64,000 bases of DNA from Vibrio diabolicus. Lineage in GTDB: Bacteria; Pseudomonadota; Gammaproteobacteria; Enterobacterales; Vibrionaceae. Under the pieces are notes generated by a model that worked only from the letters and a program-made list of their open reading frames with translations, searched no databases and had not been told where the DNA came from. The DNA lies in contig CCKK01000003.1 of assembly GCA_001048675.1 (NCBI GenBank), forward strand, positions 124,001 through 188,000, written 5' to 3'. Below are positions 53,650 to 63,666 of the stretch, piece by piece. Position numbers and translations under genes: made by a program. Every line of letters begins with the position of its first letter. The stretch's first letter is position 1.

Positions 53650-54081
53650 ATTTAACCCTATCAACAGTTCGTCATCTGATGGGTTAATTATCAATAACAG
53701 AGTCCCAACCGCGCAACCGAGCTACTTTTGCGCTTCGAGTCACACTTTAAAGCCTGTCAATTTGTTTAAATGGACATAACTCAAAAATCCCACACGTAAA
53801 AAATCTACAAATTTTATTTGAGCAACAAGTCAATAGACGAATTTTGAATACAATCACTTTCTTGAAAACATTCTTAAAATTACATTATTCAAATCAGATC
53901 ACATTAGACCTATTGACTCGATATAATTCGTGATTAGTTTCAAAGTTCATTTCGGGCCATTTATTGATAGCTCACGCTAAAACGTAGACAAACCTCACAT
54001 TTGTTGGCTAGAAGAAATAAAAACGTCACTGGCTTTCATCAAATTGCAGACACAAAAAAACCGCCATTAAGGCGGTTTTGA
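53650..54081. other. Promoter region of the cmt-type operon
   Basis: 432 bp, AT-rich, between two minus-strand units. On the minus strand AATGTGATCT near 53896-53906 is a good CRP half-site, but the second half is degenerate. Downstream is the terminator of the SgrR-like gene (54057-54079). No small gene was seen. Confidence 0.4.
54057..54079 (-). terminator. Terminator of the SgrR-like gene
   Basis: 9-bp stem 54057-54065/54071-54079, loop ATTAA, followed on the minus strand by seven T. Confidence 0.92.
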
Positions 54082-55848
54082 TCAGTCCGCAGACCAAACG
54101 GATCGTATGTCTGGCCATCCCCAGTTTGTGAGTGCGACATCTTCCAAGACCCCTTGAAAACGTAGCGTCTGAGTATGGTGGAACATCGGTGCAATCCAAT
54201 ACTCGCTAATCAAAGTGGACGCAATCGGCTCTAACGCGCTCAGGTAATCTTCAAGCGGTGAGAATGCACGGACATTCTCCATTTGAGCATCCAACCACGC
54301 CGCATTTTGCACCCCCAAGGTGTGGTAAAGCACGGCATTGCTAAAGAAGTTGCTAAACGCAGACGCATGACGGTTATCGTCCAAGTTGATATTGGTGACA
54401 ACCAGAGTCTCATCTAGCGTGCCGTTTTTGGCTTTCTCGCTCAGTTCACGGTAGGAGTACATAACGATCTCCACTCGGCTGCCCGCACGCTCTAAACGCG
54501 AAGAAATCGCTCGTGCGCACCGGCGTAGCGCCGTGTAATTGTACCCTGCGATGGTGATCAGCTTTGGCAACTTGACCGCATCTCCAAAGGGGCGCAACAC
54601 TGGCTTCCAGTTAGGCAATAAGTTATAAGCAGGTATGCTCCCAAATATAATGTTTTCATTACGCATCACGTCAGCTAGCAGTTCAGGTTGAATCAATTCA
54701 CTGATGTATCGGCGCTGGGCCTGAGACAAAGCGTGCTTTGCATGATGGTTAAACAGTGCGAACAAACAACCGTCTTCCGTTCGACTGCGTTTACTCGCTG
54801 GTGATACTTCACTGTTTGGCGTCGACATATAGTGGCTGCACATGTCATCAGCAGAATCAGGTTCTGGTTGCAATGTGTTTGCGGCAAGCGATGGATTTTC
54901 CATCTGTTCATCGTTGACGATCCATATCGTCACAAAATCCGTTAATACTCGACACGCGTAATAGCCATCAAACGCTTGCAGTTTCAAACGGTTTTCACTG
55001 TGCTCAACGACGGAAAATGGACCACTCCCCACCACCAACTTGTTGTTAGCAACGTTCACCTGACTCACGGGCTGAATGCCATATTTCACGCCAGAAATAA
55101 GTCCAGCAAAACCCAAGTCAGGTCGGTTAAGCTTAAAAACAACCTTCAATGGATTAAGTGCCGTAATGTTGGCAACATGCGCCAGCTCTTTTTCGTAGTA
55201 TTCCAAAGAGCTTAATTTGGCGAACAAACTCACCACCGTGTCGGCATCGATTGGGTTGCCATTATGAAAAGTCAGACCCGGACGAAGATAAAATGTCCAT
55301 TCGTACAAGCTGTCATCATAACGCCAATGATGAGCCAGCTCTGGCTGCACCTGCCCGTTGTAATCGCTCGAAACCAAACAACAATAAATTTGGCGAAGCA
55401 AAAAACGTTCACTACTTCGCTGCAGTTGATGCGGAACCACACGCTCGAACATGCGTTTGTAGGTCAGCTGAATATTGAGCCGCCCCTCTTTTACCGATGC
55501 GCCCGACGTTGTTTTGAGGAGTCGCCCAAATGCAGCTTCATCTTCATCCAGAATCGACAGCGCTTTCTCGTACTTACCAAGCTTGATTCGCTCTAGTGCA
55601 AGGCTTTCTTTTAGCGCGCTGAGTTCAACGTTTAACAACAATGTTGAACGCTGGTTCCGTCCCGGTTTTGGTCGCCAACTTAACCACGCTATCTCTTGCA
55701 TCTGCGCCAGCAAACTGCGCGCATGACGAGGCGAAGTAAACAACAAATCGGCGATTTCTTGCAGCGTGGTTTTTGCTTCATTACCAACACCAAAAGAGAG
55801 CAAGCGTTGGTAATAACGAAATAAGTTGAGATCAGACACCGCACGCAC
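54082..55848 (-). CDS. SgrR-like transcriptional regulator
   Basis: 588 residues. The N-terminal winged helix-turn-helix (about 20-70: TTLQEIADLLFTSPRHARSLLAQMQEI) and a C-terminal solute-binding (SBP_bac_5) domain (about 165-580, with SDYNGQVQPELAHHW and RPGLTFHNGNPIDADTVV) give the SgrR architecture. SgrR of E. coli senses sugar-phosphate stress and activates the small RNA SgrS. Here it lies upstream of a PTS operon, which suits regulation by the sugar phosphate. No sgrS-like RNA was found beside it. Confidence 0.92.
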   Translation of the reverse strand: MRAVSDLNLFRYYQRLLSFGVGNEAKTTLQEIADLLFTSPRHARSLLAQMQEIAWLSWRPKPGRNQRSTLLLNVELSALKESLALERIKLGKYEKALSILDEDEAAFGRLLKTTSGASVKEGRLNIQLTYKRMFERVVPHQLQRSSERFLLRQIYCCLVSSDYNGQVQPELAHHWRYDDSLYEWTFYLRPGLTFHNGNPIDADTVVSLFAKLSSLEYYEKELAHVANITALNPLKVVFKLNRPDLGFAGLISGVKYGIQPVSQVNVANNKLVVGSGPFSVVEHSENRLKLQAFDGYYACRVLTDFVTIWIVNDEQMENPSLAANTLQPEPDSADDMCSHYMSTPNSEVSPASKRSRTEDGCLFALFNHHAKHALSQAQRRYISELIQPELLADVMRNENIIFGSIPAYNLLPNWKPVLRPFGDAVKLPKLITIAGYNYTALRRCARAISSRLERAGSRVEIVMYSYRELSEKAKNGTLDETLVVTNINLDDNRHASAFSNFFSNAVLYHTLGVQNAAWLDAQMENVRAFSPLEDYLSALEPIASTLISEYWIAPMFHHTQTLRFQGVLEDVALTNWGWPDIRSVWSAD

Positions 55849-56233
55849 CTTAACTCTAGGAGGCCATTCAATAGGCGTATTTTACTGAACTTGGCGGCAA
55901 TAAAATAAGAAAACTTCCAAACACTTTGTTCCCCTTTTACTAACATTTCGTGCCTATATTGTAGGAAAACCCCACCAATTCGGTTTTATCAGGAATAAAG
56001 CGAAGAAATCTACTCTCTTTTTCGCCTCCCCTTTTTTCACCATACTAATTTAGCGAGCAGGAAATATAGAGAATTGCTCATGACCTAACCCCCAAGCAGA
56101 ACTTAGCTCCTGATACCACACCCCCAATTCGTCGTATCTTTAAGTTCTGCTTTTTTACTGCCAACAGTTGCGCCTTAGAAAAAGCACACGTACACTTAAT
56201 CGCAATTCGACGATTAACTATAAAGGTTTGCTC
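55849..56233. other. Region between sgrR-like gene and arsR
   Basis: 385 bp. The first half is AT-rich and probably holds the promoter of the SgrR-like gene (minus). The second half has the long-loop terminator hairpin (56094-56156) upstream of arsR. Nothing protein-coding was found. Confidence 0.5.
56094..56156 (+). terminator. Long-loop terminator upstream of arsR
   Basis: Arms 56094-56105 and 56141-56152 form a perfect 12-bp stem around a 35-nt loop containing CCACACCCCC, followed by four to six T. It sits 78 bases before arsR, on the plus strand. It must end or attenuate a transcript that starts upstream. Confidence 0.6.
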
Positions 56234-56575
56234 ATGAGCAACAAATGCAGCGAAACGTGCCAAATTGCTTTTGAAGCCACGCAAAAACAACTCGATAAAG
56301 AGCAAGCACTCGCCGCTCAAGCGAAAGCGCTGTCTCATCCTGCTCGCTTACGCATTCTGCATATTCTTCACACTTTAGACACTATGGGCGGCTGCTTAAA
56401 TAGCGATTTAGTCTCTGAGTTAGGTTTAGCGCAATCGACTGTATCAGAACACTTACGTATTCTAAAACAGGCAGGGTTTATCAGTGCAGAACCTAACCCG
56501 CCAAAGGTTTGTTACCGCATTCAACGTGAAAAACTGAACGCATTTAACGCTCAATTTTCCGGTTTATTTAGCTAA
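56234..56575 (+). CDS. arsR: ArsR family arsenic-responsive repressor
   Basis: 113 residues from ATG 56234 with AAAGG eight bases upstream; the frame to 56168 is not used. The winged helix-turn-helix is LLQST-like: DLVSELGLAQSTVSEHLRILKQAG (about 58-81). Cysteines at 5, 9, 54 and 93 replace the ELCVCDL motif of E. coli ArsR, so the arsenite site probably resembles the N-terminal/interhelix type seen in Corynebacterium ArsR1. It is followed by the ACR3 gene after 84 bases, which it should repress. Confidence 0.9.
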   Translation: MSNKCSETCQIAFEATQKQLDKEQALAAQAKALSHPARLRILHILHTLDTMGGCLNSDLVSELGLAQSTVSEHLRILKQAGFISAEPNPPKVCYRIQREKLNAFNAQFSGLFS

Positions 56576-56659
56576 GACACGTTGCGCGCTTTCCAAGCGC
56601 GCAAAGATAAACTATAACCTTATATATCGCCTTTCGACGATAAACGAATAGAGACCACT

Positions 56660-57715
56660 ATGACGACTGAAGTTTTCAATAGTGCCAGCGAAAAAATGAG
56701 CTTTCTTGACCGCTACTTAACGGTTTGGATCTTTGTCGCAATGGCCATCGGCGTGGGGATAGGCGCAGCCTACCCGCAAGTAGCAGAATGGAACGAAGCA
56801 ATGTCCGTTGGCAGTACGAACGTACCACTCGCCATTGGTTTGATTTTGATGATGTACCCACCACTCGCCAAGGTGAACTACGGTCTATTAGGAACAGTAA
56901 CGAGAGATAAAAAAGCCATCACGCTGTCTCTCGTTATGAACTGGATCATCGGCCCAATCCTCATGTTCGTTCTTGCTTTAACCTTTCTTGGTGATCATCC
57001 AGGTTACATGGTCGGTATTATTTTGATTGGCCTTGCACGCTGCATCGCTATGGTTTTAGTGTGGAATGATATTGGCGGCGGCAACAAAGAATATGGCGCG
57101 GCCTTGGTGGCATTAAATAGCGCATTTCAAATTCTGACTTACAGCGTTATGGCTTGGCTATTCATCACCGTACTTCCACCGTTCTTTGGCTATGAAGGTT
57201 TTGTGGTTGATATTTCCATGGGAGACATTGCGGAAAGCGTATTGATTTACTTAGGTATTCCGTTCCTCGCTGGTTTTCTCAGTCGTAAATGGTTAGTCGC
57301 TGCAAAGGGTGAGAAGTGGTACAACGATGTGTTTATTCCTCGAATTTCACCCATTACTTTGATCGCTTTGCTCGCCACCATCGTGCTGATGTTCAGCCTC
57401 AAAGGAGAGATGATTTTACAACTGCCAATGGATGTGTTCCGCGTGGCAGTCCCACTAGCGATCTACTTCGTATTGATGTTTTTTGCCAGCTTCTTTATCG
57501 GGAAGAGAATGGGCATCCCCTACGATAAAAATGCCTCCATCGCATTTACGGCAACGGGTAACAACTTTGAGTTGGCCATTGCGGTTTCCATTGCTGTATT
57601 TGGTCTGAATTCCGACCAGGCATTCGCTGGCGTAATTGGCCCGTTGATCGAGGTTCCGGTTCTGATTGCTTTGGTTAACGTCGCACTGCGGATGAAAACC
57701 AAATACAAAAGCTAA
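56660..57715 (+). CDS. acr3: ACR3 family arsenite efflux transporter
   Basis: 351 residues, ten helices. ACR3 signatures: [21 protein letters not shown] at the start and [18 protein letters not shown] (about 125-142) with the conserved cysteine for arsenite transport. It removes arsenite (and perhaps antimonite) from the cell. With arsR it forms a minimal arsenic resistance pair; an arsenate reductase gene is not present nearby. No clear terminator follows. Confidence 0.95.
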   Translation: MTTEVFNSASEKMSFLDRYLTVWIFVAMAIGVGIGAAYPQVAEWNEAMSVGSTNVPLAIGLILMMYPPLAKVNYGLLGTVTRDKKAITLSLVMNWIIGPILMFVLALTFLGDHPGYMVGIILIGLARCIAMVLVWNDIGGGNKEYGAALVALNSAFQILTYSVMAWLFITVLPPFFGYEGFVVDISMGDIAESVLIYLGIPFLAGFLSRKWLVAAKGEKWYNDVFIPRISPITLIALLATIVLMFSLKGEMILQLPMDVFRVAVPLAIYFVLMFFASFFIGKRMGIPYDKNASIAFTATGNNFELAIAVSIAVFGLNSDQAFAGVIGPLIEVPVLIALVNVALRMKTKYKS

Positions 57716-57757
57716 AATGGGAAACATTGAGACCGAGCCAAATAGCAATGTTAGGTA

Positions 57758-58537
57758 CTAACTGGCAACGGTTTTGATGTACTCGCTGGGCGTTAAACCA
57801 AACTTGCCTTTAAAGCGTTGGCTAAAACGCCCTTCCGATTGATAACCACACAACTGCGCGAGCAACGCAACGTTGTATGATCCATTTTGCATCAGGTAGA
57901 GTGCGTGATTTAAGCGCACTTCTGCCAGCACCTCCCGATACTGAGTGCCCTCTTGCTTGAGTTTGCGTATCAACGTTGCTCGGCTCATAGCAAAGCGCTC
58001 AGCAACAAATTCCAAAGGATGGTCATCGCCCGGAGAGCGAGACAGATAGCGGCTGAGTTTCTGACTGAACGAGGTATTGGAACTCGAGAAAAGCCGATGC
58101 AATAGTCCTCGCTCTGCTAACTGCTGATACAACCCCATCATCCAATAACGTTGCGTCGCTTCACTTAAACTTTCCCGTTCAAAAGAAAACAAGGCATTTA
58201 ATGTCGCTTGCAGTGCTTTGTCTGTCTCCACCGCTGGGACGTAATTTCCCAATGCATTACTCACACTCAGCTCTAACATTTCATCGCTAGGTACACAGTG
58301 AAAACTGAACATTCGTGAGAGAAAACGCCCTTGTTGAGGAAGGTTTTCAAAATTCAGCGAAGCGTTTGCTTCACAAAGCATGATGTTAGGATGAAGAATA
58401 TCAAACGCTTCGTCTTTCCAAAACAGACGCTTACTTCCTTTAATGATCTGGATAATACTCGGGGAGTGAATCCTGACGTTACGCAGCTTTTGCTGCTGCT
58501 CCGCACGAAACAGCGTCACTTGATATTGATGCCCCAT
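57758..58537 (-). CDS. AraC family regulator
   Basis: 259 residues from ATG 58535-58537 (AAGGGGAG just before); a TTG at 58558 directly after the upstream gene's stop would add seven residues. The N-terminal half is a cupin-like sensor (SIIQIIKGSKRLFWKDE). The C-terminal double helix-turn-helix (about 160-255) has LEFVAERFAMSRATLIRKLKQEG and VALLAQLCGYQSEGRFSQRFKGKFGLTPSEYI. It follows the PEBP gene on the same strand at a spacing of 21 bases, so they are co-transcribed. Target unknown. Confidence 0.9.
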   Translation of the reverse strand: MGHQYQVTLFRAEQQQKLRNVRIHSPSIIQIIKGSKRLFWKDEAFDILHPNIMLCEANASLNFENLPQQGRFLSRMFSFHCVPSDEMLELSVSNALGNYVPAVETDKALQATLNALFSFERESLSEATQRYWMMGLYQQLAERGLLHRLFSSSNTSFSQKLSRYLSRSPGDDHPLEFVAERFAMSRATLIRKLKQEGTQYREVLAEVRLNHALYLMQNGSYNVALLAQLCGYQSEGRFSQRFKGKFGLTPSEYIKTVAS

Positions 58538-58558
58538 CTTCTCCCCTTTCGTATTCAA

Positions 58559-59092
58559 TTATCGTGTGTAAGTCGCGGTTAACTTCGCGTTGTCCAATGC
58601 AACACTATTCAACGTAAATCCTACAACCGCCGCTGGCGTGTTCTCATCCAAGTTCAACTTATCACTCGGCAGCGCCCAAACGGTAAACTGGTAGCGGTGC
58701 ATACCATCTTTTTCTGGCGGACATGCGCCGCCAAAACCAGTAGTACCGTAATCGATACGAGACTCCTTACCGCCGAGCTTACTGATATCAACGCCACGAG
58801 GCAGCTCGTTAACTGAGGCTGGAATATCAAACGCTATCCAATGCCAAAAACCACTGCCTGTTGGTGCATCAGGATCGTACGCGGTAATCGCAAAACTTTT
58901 CGTACCCTTTGGTACGTCTTTCCACATCAGTTGTGGAGACTGGTTCGCACCATCACATCCCCAACCTGAATATTCAAATGTCTTCGCCATTGGATGACCT
59001 TCTTGAATATCTTTGCTCGTTAGTTCAAAAGCATGGGCAGAGCCGATAACCAAAACGCTAAGGGCCAAAACAGACTTGTGAATCGCTTTCAT
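58559..59092 (-). CDS. YbhB/YbcL-type PEBP protein, secreted
   Basis: 177 residues. A signal peptide (cleaved after SAHA) precedes the phosphatidylethanolamine-binding-like fold with YDPDAPTGSGFWHWIAFDIP (about 70-90) and RYQFTVWALPSDKL, both family signatures (YbhB/YbcL, Raf-kinase-inhibitor-like). YbcL in E. coli is a periplasmic effector of host response; general roles are unknown. Its cysteines (GGACPP, GWGCDG) may form a disulfide. AAGGA precedes the ATG. It is first in a pair with the AraC gene. Confidence 0.92.
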   Translation of the reverse strand: MKAIHKSVLALSVLVIGSAHAFELTSKDIQEGHPMAKTFEYSGWGCDGANQSPQLMWKDVPKGTKSFAITAYDPDAPTGSGFWHWIAFDIPASVNELPRGVDISKLGGKESRIDYGTTGFGGACPPEKDGMHRYQFTVWALPSDKLNLDENTPAAVVGFTLNSVALDNAKLTATYTR

Positions 59093-59279
59093 GTGTTTAT
59101 TCCTTTCAGTGAGTTCAATTCAAGTTTATTCATCAACCCAAGCAAGACATATCAATAAGTATCACAAAATATAAAATCATCGTCTATTTTGACACTTTAA
59201 GATTCAAACATAAATTTCTTATTCTCTGAGTTGCATCTGGTTTATGCTAACCAACCGCTCAGAGAACAAGGAAGACAAA

Positions 59280-60071
59280 ATGGAACTGGACATCTACGTC
59301 GTTGACGCATTTACAGACACGCAATTTAAAGGCAACTCAGCCGCAGTCGTACCCTTGCAAGAGTGGTTAGAACCAGAGCTAATGCAAAACATTGCGGCGG
59401 AAAACAACCTCTCTGAAACCGCGTTTGTTAAAGCGATTGGTACGAATCAATATGAAATACGCTGGTTTTCACCACTTACAGAAATCGACTTTTGTGGACA
59501 CGCAACGCTCGCCGCTTCCATGGTGTTGTTCGATCAACTCGGCGTTACAGGAAGTATTGAGTTTCACACATTAAAAGTGGGCACCTTAACCGTAATTAAG
59601 AACGCACTTGGCAAGATTGAAATGACATTTCCGACAAGAGCGCCACACCCCGTCAACGCCATTCCTACGCAATTGATTGAGGGATTAAACTGCGAAATAA
59701 CACACGTACTGCTTAGCCCACAAGCTTACTTCGTCATCGTGGAAGATGAGCAAACCGTTTTTGATGTTCAATATCGCTCCGACCAACTGAAACAACTCGC
59801 CCCTTACGATGTTGTCGTCACATCAAAAGGCAGTCAATACGACTTTGTATCTCGCTACTTTTGGCCAGCTAACGGCGGAGATGAAGACCCTGTCACAGGA
59901 TCAATCCACGCAGGCTTAGCACCATATTGGGCGCAAGAGCTCGGCAAAGCATCTTTAGTGGCGTATCAAGCATCAGCGCGTGGTGGCGTTCTGTACTGCG
60001 AAGTCAAAGAAAATTGCGTCAAAGTATCTGGTGATGGTGTGTTGTATATGAAAGGCAAAATTTACGTCTAA
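59280..60071 (+). CDS. PhzF family isomerase
   Basis: 263 residues from ATG 59280, with AAGGAAG six bases upstream. The PhzF fold is shown by YVVDAFTDTQFKGNSAAVV (about 5-23), the catalytic glutamate in NLSETAFV (about 45) and DFCGHATLAAS (about 71-81) and the second-half DPVTGSIHAGLAPYW. PhzF isomerises a dihydroanthranilate in phenazine synthesis, but most family members in non-producers act in unknown metabolic steps. No phenazine cluster is present. It is a single gene with a terminator. Confidence 0.93.
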   Translation: MELDIYVVDAFTDTQFKGNSAAVVPLQEWLEPELMQNIAAENNLSETAFVKAIGTNQYEIRWFSPLTEIDFCGHATLAASMVLFDQLGVTGSIEFHTLKVGTLTVIKNALGKIEMTFPTRAPHPVNAIPTQLIEGLNCEITHVLLSPQAYFVIVEDEQTVFDVQYRSDQLKQLAPYDVVVTSKGSQYDFVSRYFWPANGGDEDPVTGSIHAGLAPYWAQELGKASLVAYQASARGGVLYCEVKENCVKVSGDGVLYMKGKIYV

Positions 60072-60113
60072 CTGTACGTTGAAGATTGGCGTTAACTGTT
60101 TTTATCCTTGAGA

Positions 60114-60137
60114 GCCTAGCCGCCCGCTAGGCTTTTC
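60114..60137 (+). terminator. Terminator between PhzF and lactonase genes
   Basis: 7-bp stem 60114-60120/60126-60132, loop CGCCC, followed by TTTTCTATTT. It may also serve the convergent lactonase gene, which ends at 60165. Confidence 0.8.
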
Positions 60138-60164
60138 TATTTCCTGCTGCTTCTGCGTTAGTCG

Positions 60165-61193
60165 TTACAAAGGTTGTTCGACAATACATACTGGAGAGCC
60201 TATCTCACAGTCATAACCCGTTGCAGTAATTTCACCTGTTTGAGGATTGCGACGAAAGCTCACCACATTGTTGGAATGCTGATTGGCAACCAACAACCAC
60301 TTTTGATCACGAGACAACACAAAATCTCTTGGAAAAGCGCCTTCACAGTGAATGTCTGTTCGCCTTTTTGGCGTATCGCCAGACACATCAAACACACTGA
60401 TTTTGTTCTGAGCTCGACAAGAGACATACAAAAACCTTTCATCTTGCGACAGACGAATGGCCGCAGCCGCTTGCTGATTATCTTCCCCTTCTAATAATTC
60501 TGTTTGATTCGAGATAAGCCATTTATCTTGGTGCTTAACCAGCACAATCAAGGTTTCTGACAGTTCGCAAACCACATACGCTGTCGACTCTTGTTGGTTA
60601 AACACCAGATGGCGCGGTCCCGAACCTGCGGGCAAATGAATCACTTGCGACAGTGAAAAATCCGGCGGCTGGGCATCGTAATCATAAATAAGGACGCTAT
60701 CGCTGCCTAAGTCTACGACAACCAATTGATCACTGTGCTTTAAAAACGTGACTTGATGAGCGTGAGGAGAAGTTTGGCGCTCTAAATTCGGCCCGCATCC
60801 ATCAACGTATAAATCCGCCAATAAACCAAGCGGTTTACCATCGCGATCCAATTGAAATACGCTAACATTTCCAGAGCCATAATTAGCAACCGCCAACAAC
60901 GGTTCTTTGATATCCAAATGACACGGATAATCGCCATTAATCGGCAAAGAGGCGGATTCACTACCGCGAAAAAACGCGAGCTCTGCACCTTCATTTCTAT
61001 CCATTTCGCTAAACGTATACAGCCCGTGTTCGGTGGTCGTGAGATAGGACGGATTACGTTGAACTACAACATCGTCAAGCCGAGTCAGTTCACCCGTTTC
61101 AGTGTTCAGCGATAGACGCGCAATGCCCGTGCTCGTACTCGGTGGGTTGGTGTAAGTGCCAATATAAAAATGCACGTGACCAGTTGTTGTCAT
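60165..61193 (-). CDS. Lactonase family protein (beta-propeller, Pgl type)
   Basis: 342 residues, a seven-bladed propeller. Motifs: FYIGTYTNPPSTSTGIARLSL, NPSYLTTTEHGLYTFSE and GSGPRHLVFNQQESTAYVVCELSE, typical of the 6-phosphogluconolactonase (YbhE) family. It hydrolyses 6-phosphogluconolactone or a related lactone. AAGG precedes the ATG. The gene is single; the closest sugar genes are 7 kb away. Confidence 0.92.
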   Translation of the reverse strand: MTTTGHVHFYIGTYTNPPSTSTGIARLSLNTETGELTRLDDVVVQRNPSYLTTTEHGLYTFSEMDRNEGAELAFFRGSESASLPINGDYPCHLDIKEPLLAVANYGSGNVSVFQLDRDGKPLGLLADLYVDGCGPNLERQTSPHAHQVTFLKHSDQLVVVDLGSDSVLIYDYDAQPPDFSLSQVIHLPAGSGPRHLVFNQQESTAYVVCELSETLIVLVKHQDKWLISNQTELLEGEDNQQAAAAIRLSQDERFLYVSCRAQNKISVFDVSGDTPKRRTDIHCEGAFPRDFVLSRDQKWLLVANQHSNNVVSFRRNPQTGEITATGYDCEIGSPVCIVEQPL

Positions 61194-61737
61194 GGATGGC
61201 CTTATATGAGTGATTCGTATTATTCAACACCTTGCCTATTGTCATGGCAGACCGCAATCCATTTTACGAATCAGCCACTTAAAATGTGAAGCAATTGCTC
61301 ATTTAAAACCGCAACGACATCGCCATTTGCAGTTAAAGTGGTTTGGCGTTTTAAACAGTATGTCAGCCTTGAGCATGAAAGCCTCGACTTACGGTTACTT
61401 TCAAGCGTTATATTAAAGACGAAGAATGTATTTTATGTTCAAGATCTAAGTTTCATTAGCAAACGCTATAATAAGAAACAAAAATCGGGATAAAATAAAT
61501 AATAATCATGTAACAGTTAATTTTCCTATAAACACCAAATTGAAACACATTATTAATTTCCATTTATTTATAAATTATAATTAATTTTATAAATAACAAG
61601 GATTTATTTTAATTATGAACATTTAGATTACGACTTAATTTTATTCACGATAAATTTATTTGAGACATTAATCACACTATATTTCAAATCTCAGTAATAG
61701 ACTCCGAGCCTTTCAAACCCCCATTATCAGTGAGTCT
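61194..61737. other. AT-rich gap before the chemoreceptor
   Basis: 544 bp. The 61194-61416 part has mixed composition and a 68-codon plus-strand frame (61210-61416) without a ribosome site, which I reject as a gene. From 61440 the sequence is very AT-rich and holds the promoter of the chemoreceptor, with no clear sigma-28 box. No stable hairpin was found. Confidence 0.5.
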
Positions 61738-63369
61738 ATGAAACTTTCTAATTTAAGTATCAAGTATAAAATCAGTGCGCTGATTTTGATCATTTCGTTA
61801 TCTGTTATCGCTCTCTCCGTTTTCTTTACATCTGAAATCAATATGATAGAAGGAAAGCTTACCGTATTTTCTGAAACCACCGTACCTAGCGTATTGCTCG
61901 TAAAAAATACCGAAATTGAACTCGGAATTTTAAGAAAGGATGAATTCTCTTTATTAACCAATGTCAATCACCCTCAATTCATGGAATGGGTAGCCGGATT
62001 AGAAAAATCTGAACAGAAAATTGATAAATATCTAGACCAATATGAGAAAGGACTGTGGGATCAACGCGACCGAGACGCTTTCAATAAAGTAAAAAGTGCC
62101 TGGGTTAAATACAGTGCGTTTAACAATGAATACGCGAAGTTGCTATTGAATAATAAAATCGACGAAGCAAATGAAACATTGTTAAACGGATTTTCTACAT
62201 TCACACAATTATCCGATGCAATTCGTGATTTAGTGGAACTAAACCAAACCTACGTACAAGAAGATATTGCTAGCGCTCATGAAGCAGTGCGCAGCGCAAT
62301 CACCTACAGCATTATTGCTATCGTCGCGCTATTGGCATTGAGTTTTACGCTAGGCCTATTCCTAACCAAACAGATCTGCACACCACTAAATTACGTGGTA
62401 AACATGGCATCAAAAATCGCGTCGGGCGACCTAACTTACCAGCTTCCACGTAACAAAATTGGTCATGATGAGCTTGGCACCTTGGCAGATGCCTGCGTTG
62501 ATATGCAAGCGAAGTTGCTTACTTTGGTCGACAGTATCTCGTCAACCACAGCTCAAGTAGGCACCGCCATTGAAGAAGTGAGCGCAATTTCCGAACAGAC
62601 TTCAACAGGCATGGATGAACAACAAGTTCAGCTAAACCTTATCGCAACAGCAATGAACGAGATGCAAGCGACAGTAAATGAAGTCGCCAGCAACACCGAA
62701 GCAGCGTCAGAAACGGCAAACAGTGCTTCTCACGATGCGAAAGAAGGCCGCGGTGTCGTTCAAGAATGTATTAACCAAATCCACGAAGCGTCATTGGCGA
62801 TTCAATCGGTTGGCAACATGGTGACAGAACTGGAACAAGACGCATCTAACATTAGCGTTGTGGTTGACGTTATCCAAGACATCGCGGAACAAACCAACTT
62901 GCTTGCGCTTAACGCTGCCATTGAAGCTGCGCGCGCTGGTGAACAAGGCCGTGGTTTTGCCGTCGTAGCGGATGAAGTGAGAACGCTAGCAAGCCGAACT
63001 CAAGCTTCAACCGAAGAGATCATCACGATCATCTCTAAACTGCAAAATTGTTCGAAGAGTGCCGTTTCAGCAACAAATAACAGCAGCGATTTGATTCAAG
63101 AGTGCGTTGAGCAAGCACAAAAAGCCGGTGCAACCATCGACCAAATCGAAAAAGGCGCAGATAACATTGCTGAAATGAGCATTCAAATTGCGAGTGCTTG
63201 CAGCGAGCAAAGCTCGGTAACAGAAGAGCTGCATCGCAACGTGGAACACATCAACCAGTTCTCTAGCGAAGTGGCGACAGGTTCACGCCAAACAGCAATT
63301 GCATGTCGCGATTTAAGTGAGCTGGCGGTAAGTCTACAAGAGATCGTCGGCCAATTCAAAACTGCATAG
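61738..63369 (+). CDS. Methyl-accepting chemotaxis protein with four-helix bundle sensor
   Basis: 543 residues. Two helices (about 10-30 and 187-210) bracket a periplasmic four-helix bundle sensor of about 155 residues (4HB_MCP type), followed by HAMP (about 212-265, [11 protein letters not shown]) and the signalling hairpin with [23 protein letters not shown] at the tip. No C-terminal NWETF tether. A Tar/Tsr-like sensor, but none of their aspartate or serine residues can be assigned. The last gene of the chemoreceptor set in this window. A strong terminator follows. Confidence 0.94.
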   Translation: MKLSNLSIKYKISALILIISLSVIALSVFFTSEINMIEGKLTVFSETTVPSVLLVKNTEIELGILRKDEFSLLTNVNHPQFMEWVAGLEKSEQKIDKYLDQYEKGLWDQRDRDAFNKVKSAWVKYSAFNNEYAKLLLNNKIDEANETLLNGFSTFTQLSDAIRDLVELNQTYVQEDIASAHEAVRSAITYSIIAIVALLALSFTLGLFLTKQICTPLNYVVNMASKIASGDLTYQLPRNKIGHDELGTLADACVDMQAKLLTLVDSISSTTAQVGTAIEEVSAISEQTSTGMDEQQVQLNLIATAMNEMQATVNEVASNTEAASETANSASHDAKEGRGVVQECINQIHEASLAIQSVGNMVTELEQDASNISVVVDVIQDIAEQTNLLALNAAIEAARAGEQGRGFAVVADEVRTLASRTQASTEEIITIISKLQNCSKSAVSATNNSSDLIQECVEQAQKAGATIDQIEKGADNIAEMSIQIASACSEQSSVTEELHRNVEHINQFSSEVATGSRQTAIACRDLSELAVSLQEIVGQFKTA

Positions 63370-63394
63370 TCACTCACGTCATTCTTATCTATTC

Positions 63395-63424
63395 AAGCCC
63401 AGCGCTCATCGCTGGGCTTTTTTA
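63395..63424 (+). terminator. Terminator of the four-helix-bundle chemoreceptor
   Basis: 10-bp stem 63395-63404/63110+... arms AAGCCCAGCG and CGCTGGGCTT (63410-63419), loop CTCAT, with five T after. Confidence 0.92.
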
Positions 63425-63537
63425 ATGTCATTTGCCGATAAAAACCGGAGCTTGGTCAAGGTTCTTTAAATTGAGGCCTTCATAGCCCTCTTCCAACGCT
63501 AAGCCTCTCTATTTAAAAAGAATCGCTTGTAGATAAA

Positions 63538-63666
63538 ATGCTAAGCTCTAAAAAGAAATCGTTATGGATGGCGGTTAGCGACGGGTTGGCGGGCTCAATC
63601 AATACGCTCCCGCTCGCAAGTTATCTATTCATGCATTACTTCTTCAAAGGAAGCACCGCACTATGA
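63538..63666 (+). CDS. Possible small protein coupled to the HlyD-type gene
   Basis: 42 codons from ATG 63538 to TGA 63664-63666; the TGA overlaps the next ATG (ATGA), the pattern of coupled genes. The product (MLSSKKKSLWMAVSDGLAG at the start) has a basic N terminus and a moderately hydrophobic second half ending in FKGSTAL. The ribosome site is weak. It could be a small membrane protein of the exporter, or a chance frame. I recognise no family. Confidence 0.35.
   Translation: MLSSKKKSLWMAVSDGLAGSINTLPLASYLFMHYFFKGSTAL

Noticed and set aside
61210..61416. 68-codon plus-strand open frame in the gap before the last chemoreceptor, and a check for an integron attC site there
   Set aside because: No ribosome site, unusual composition and no family; the GTT-type bases around 61402 do not fit the attC core GTTRRRY and no paired RYYYAAC was found.
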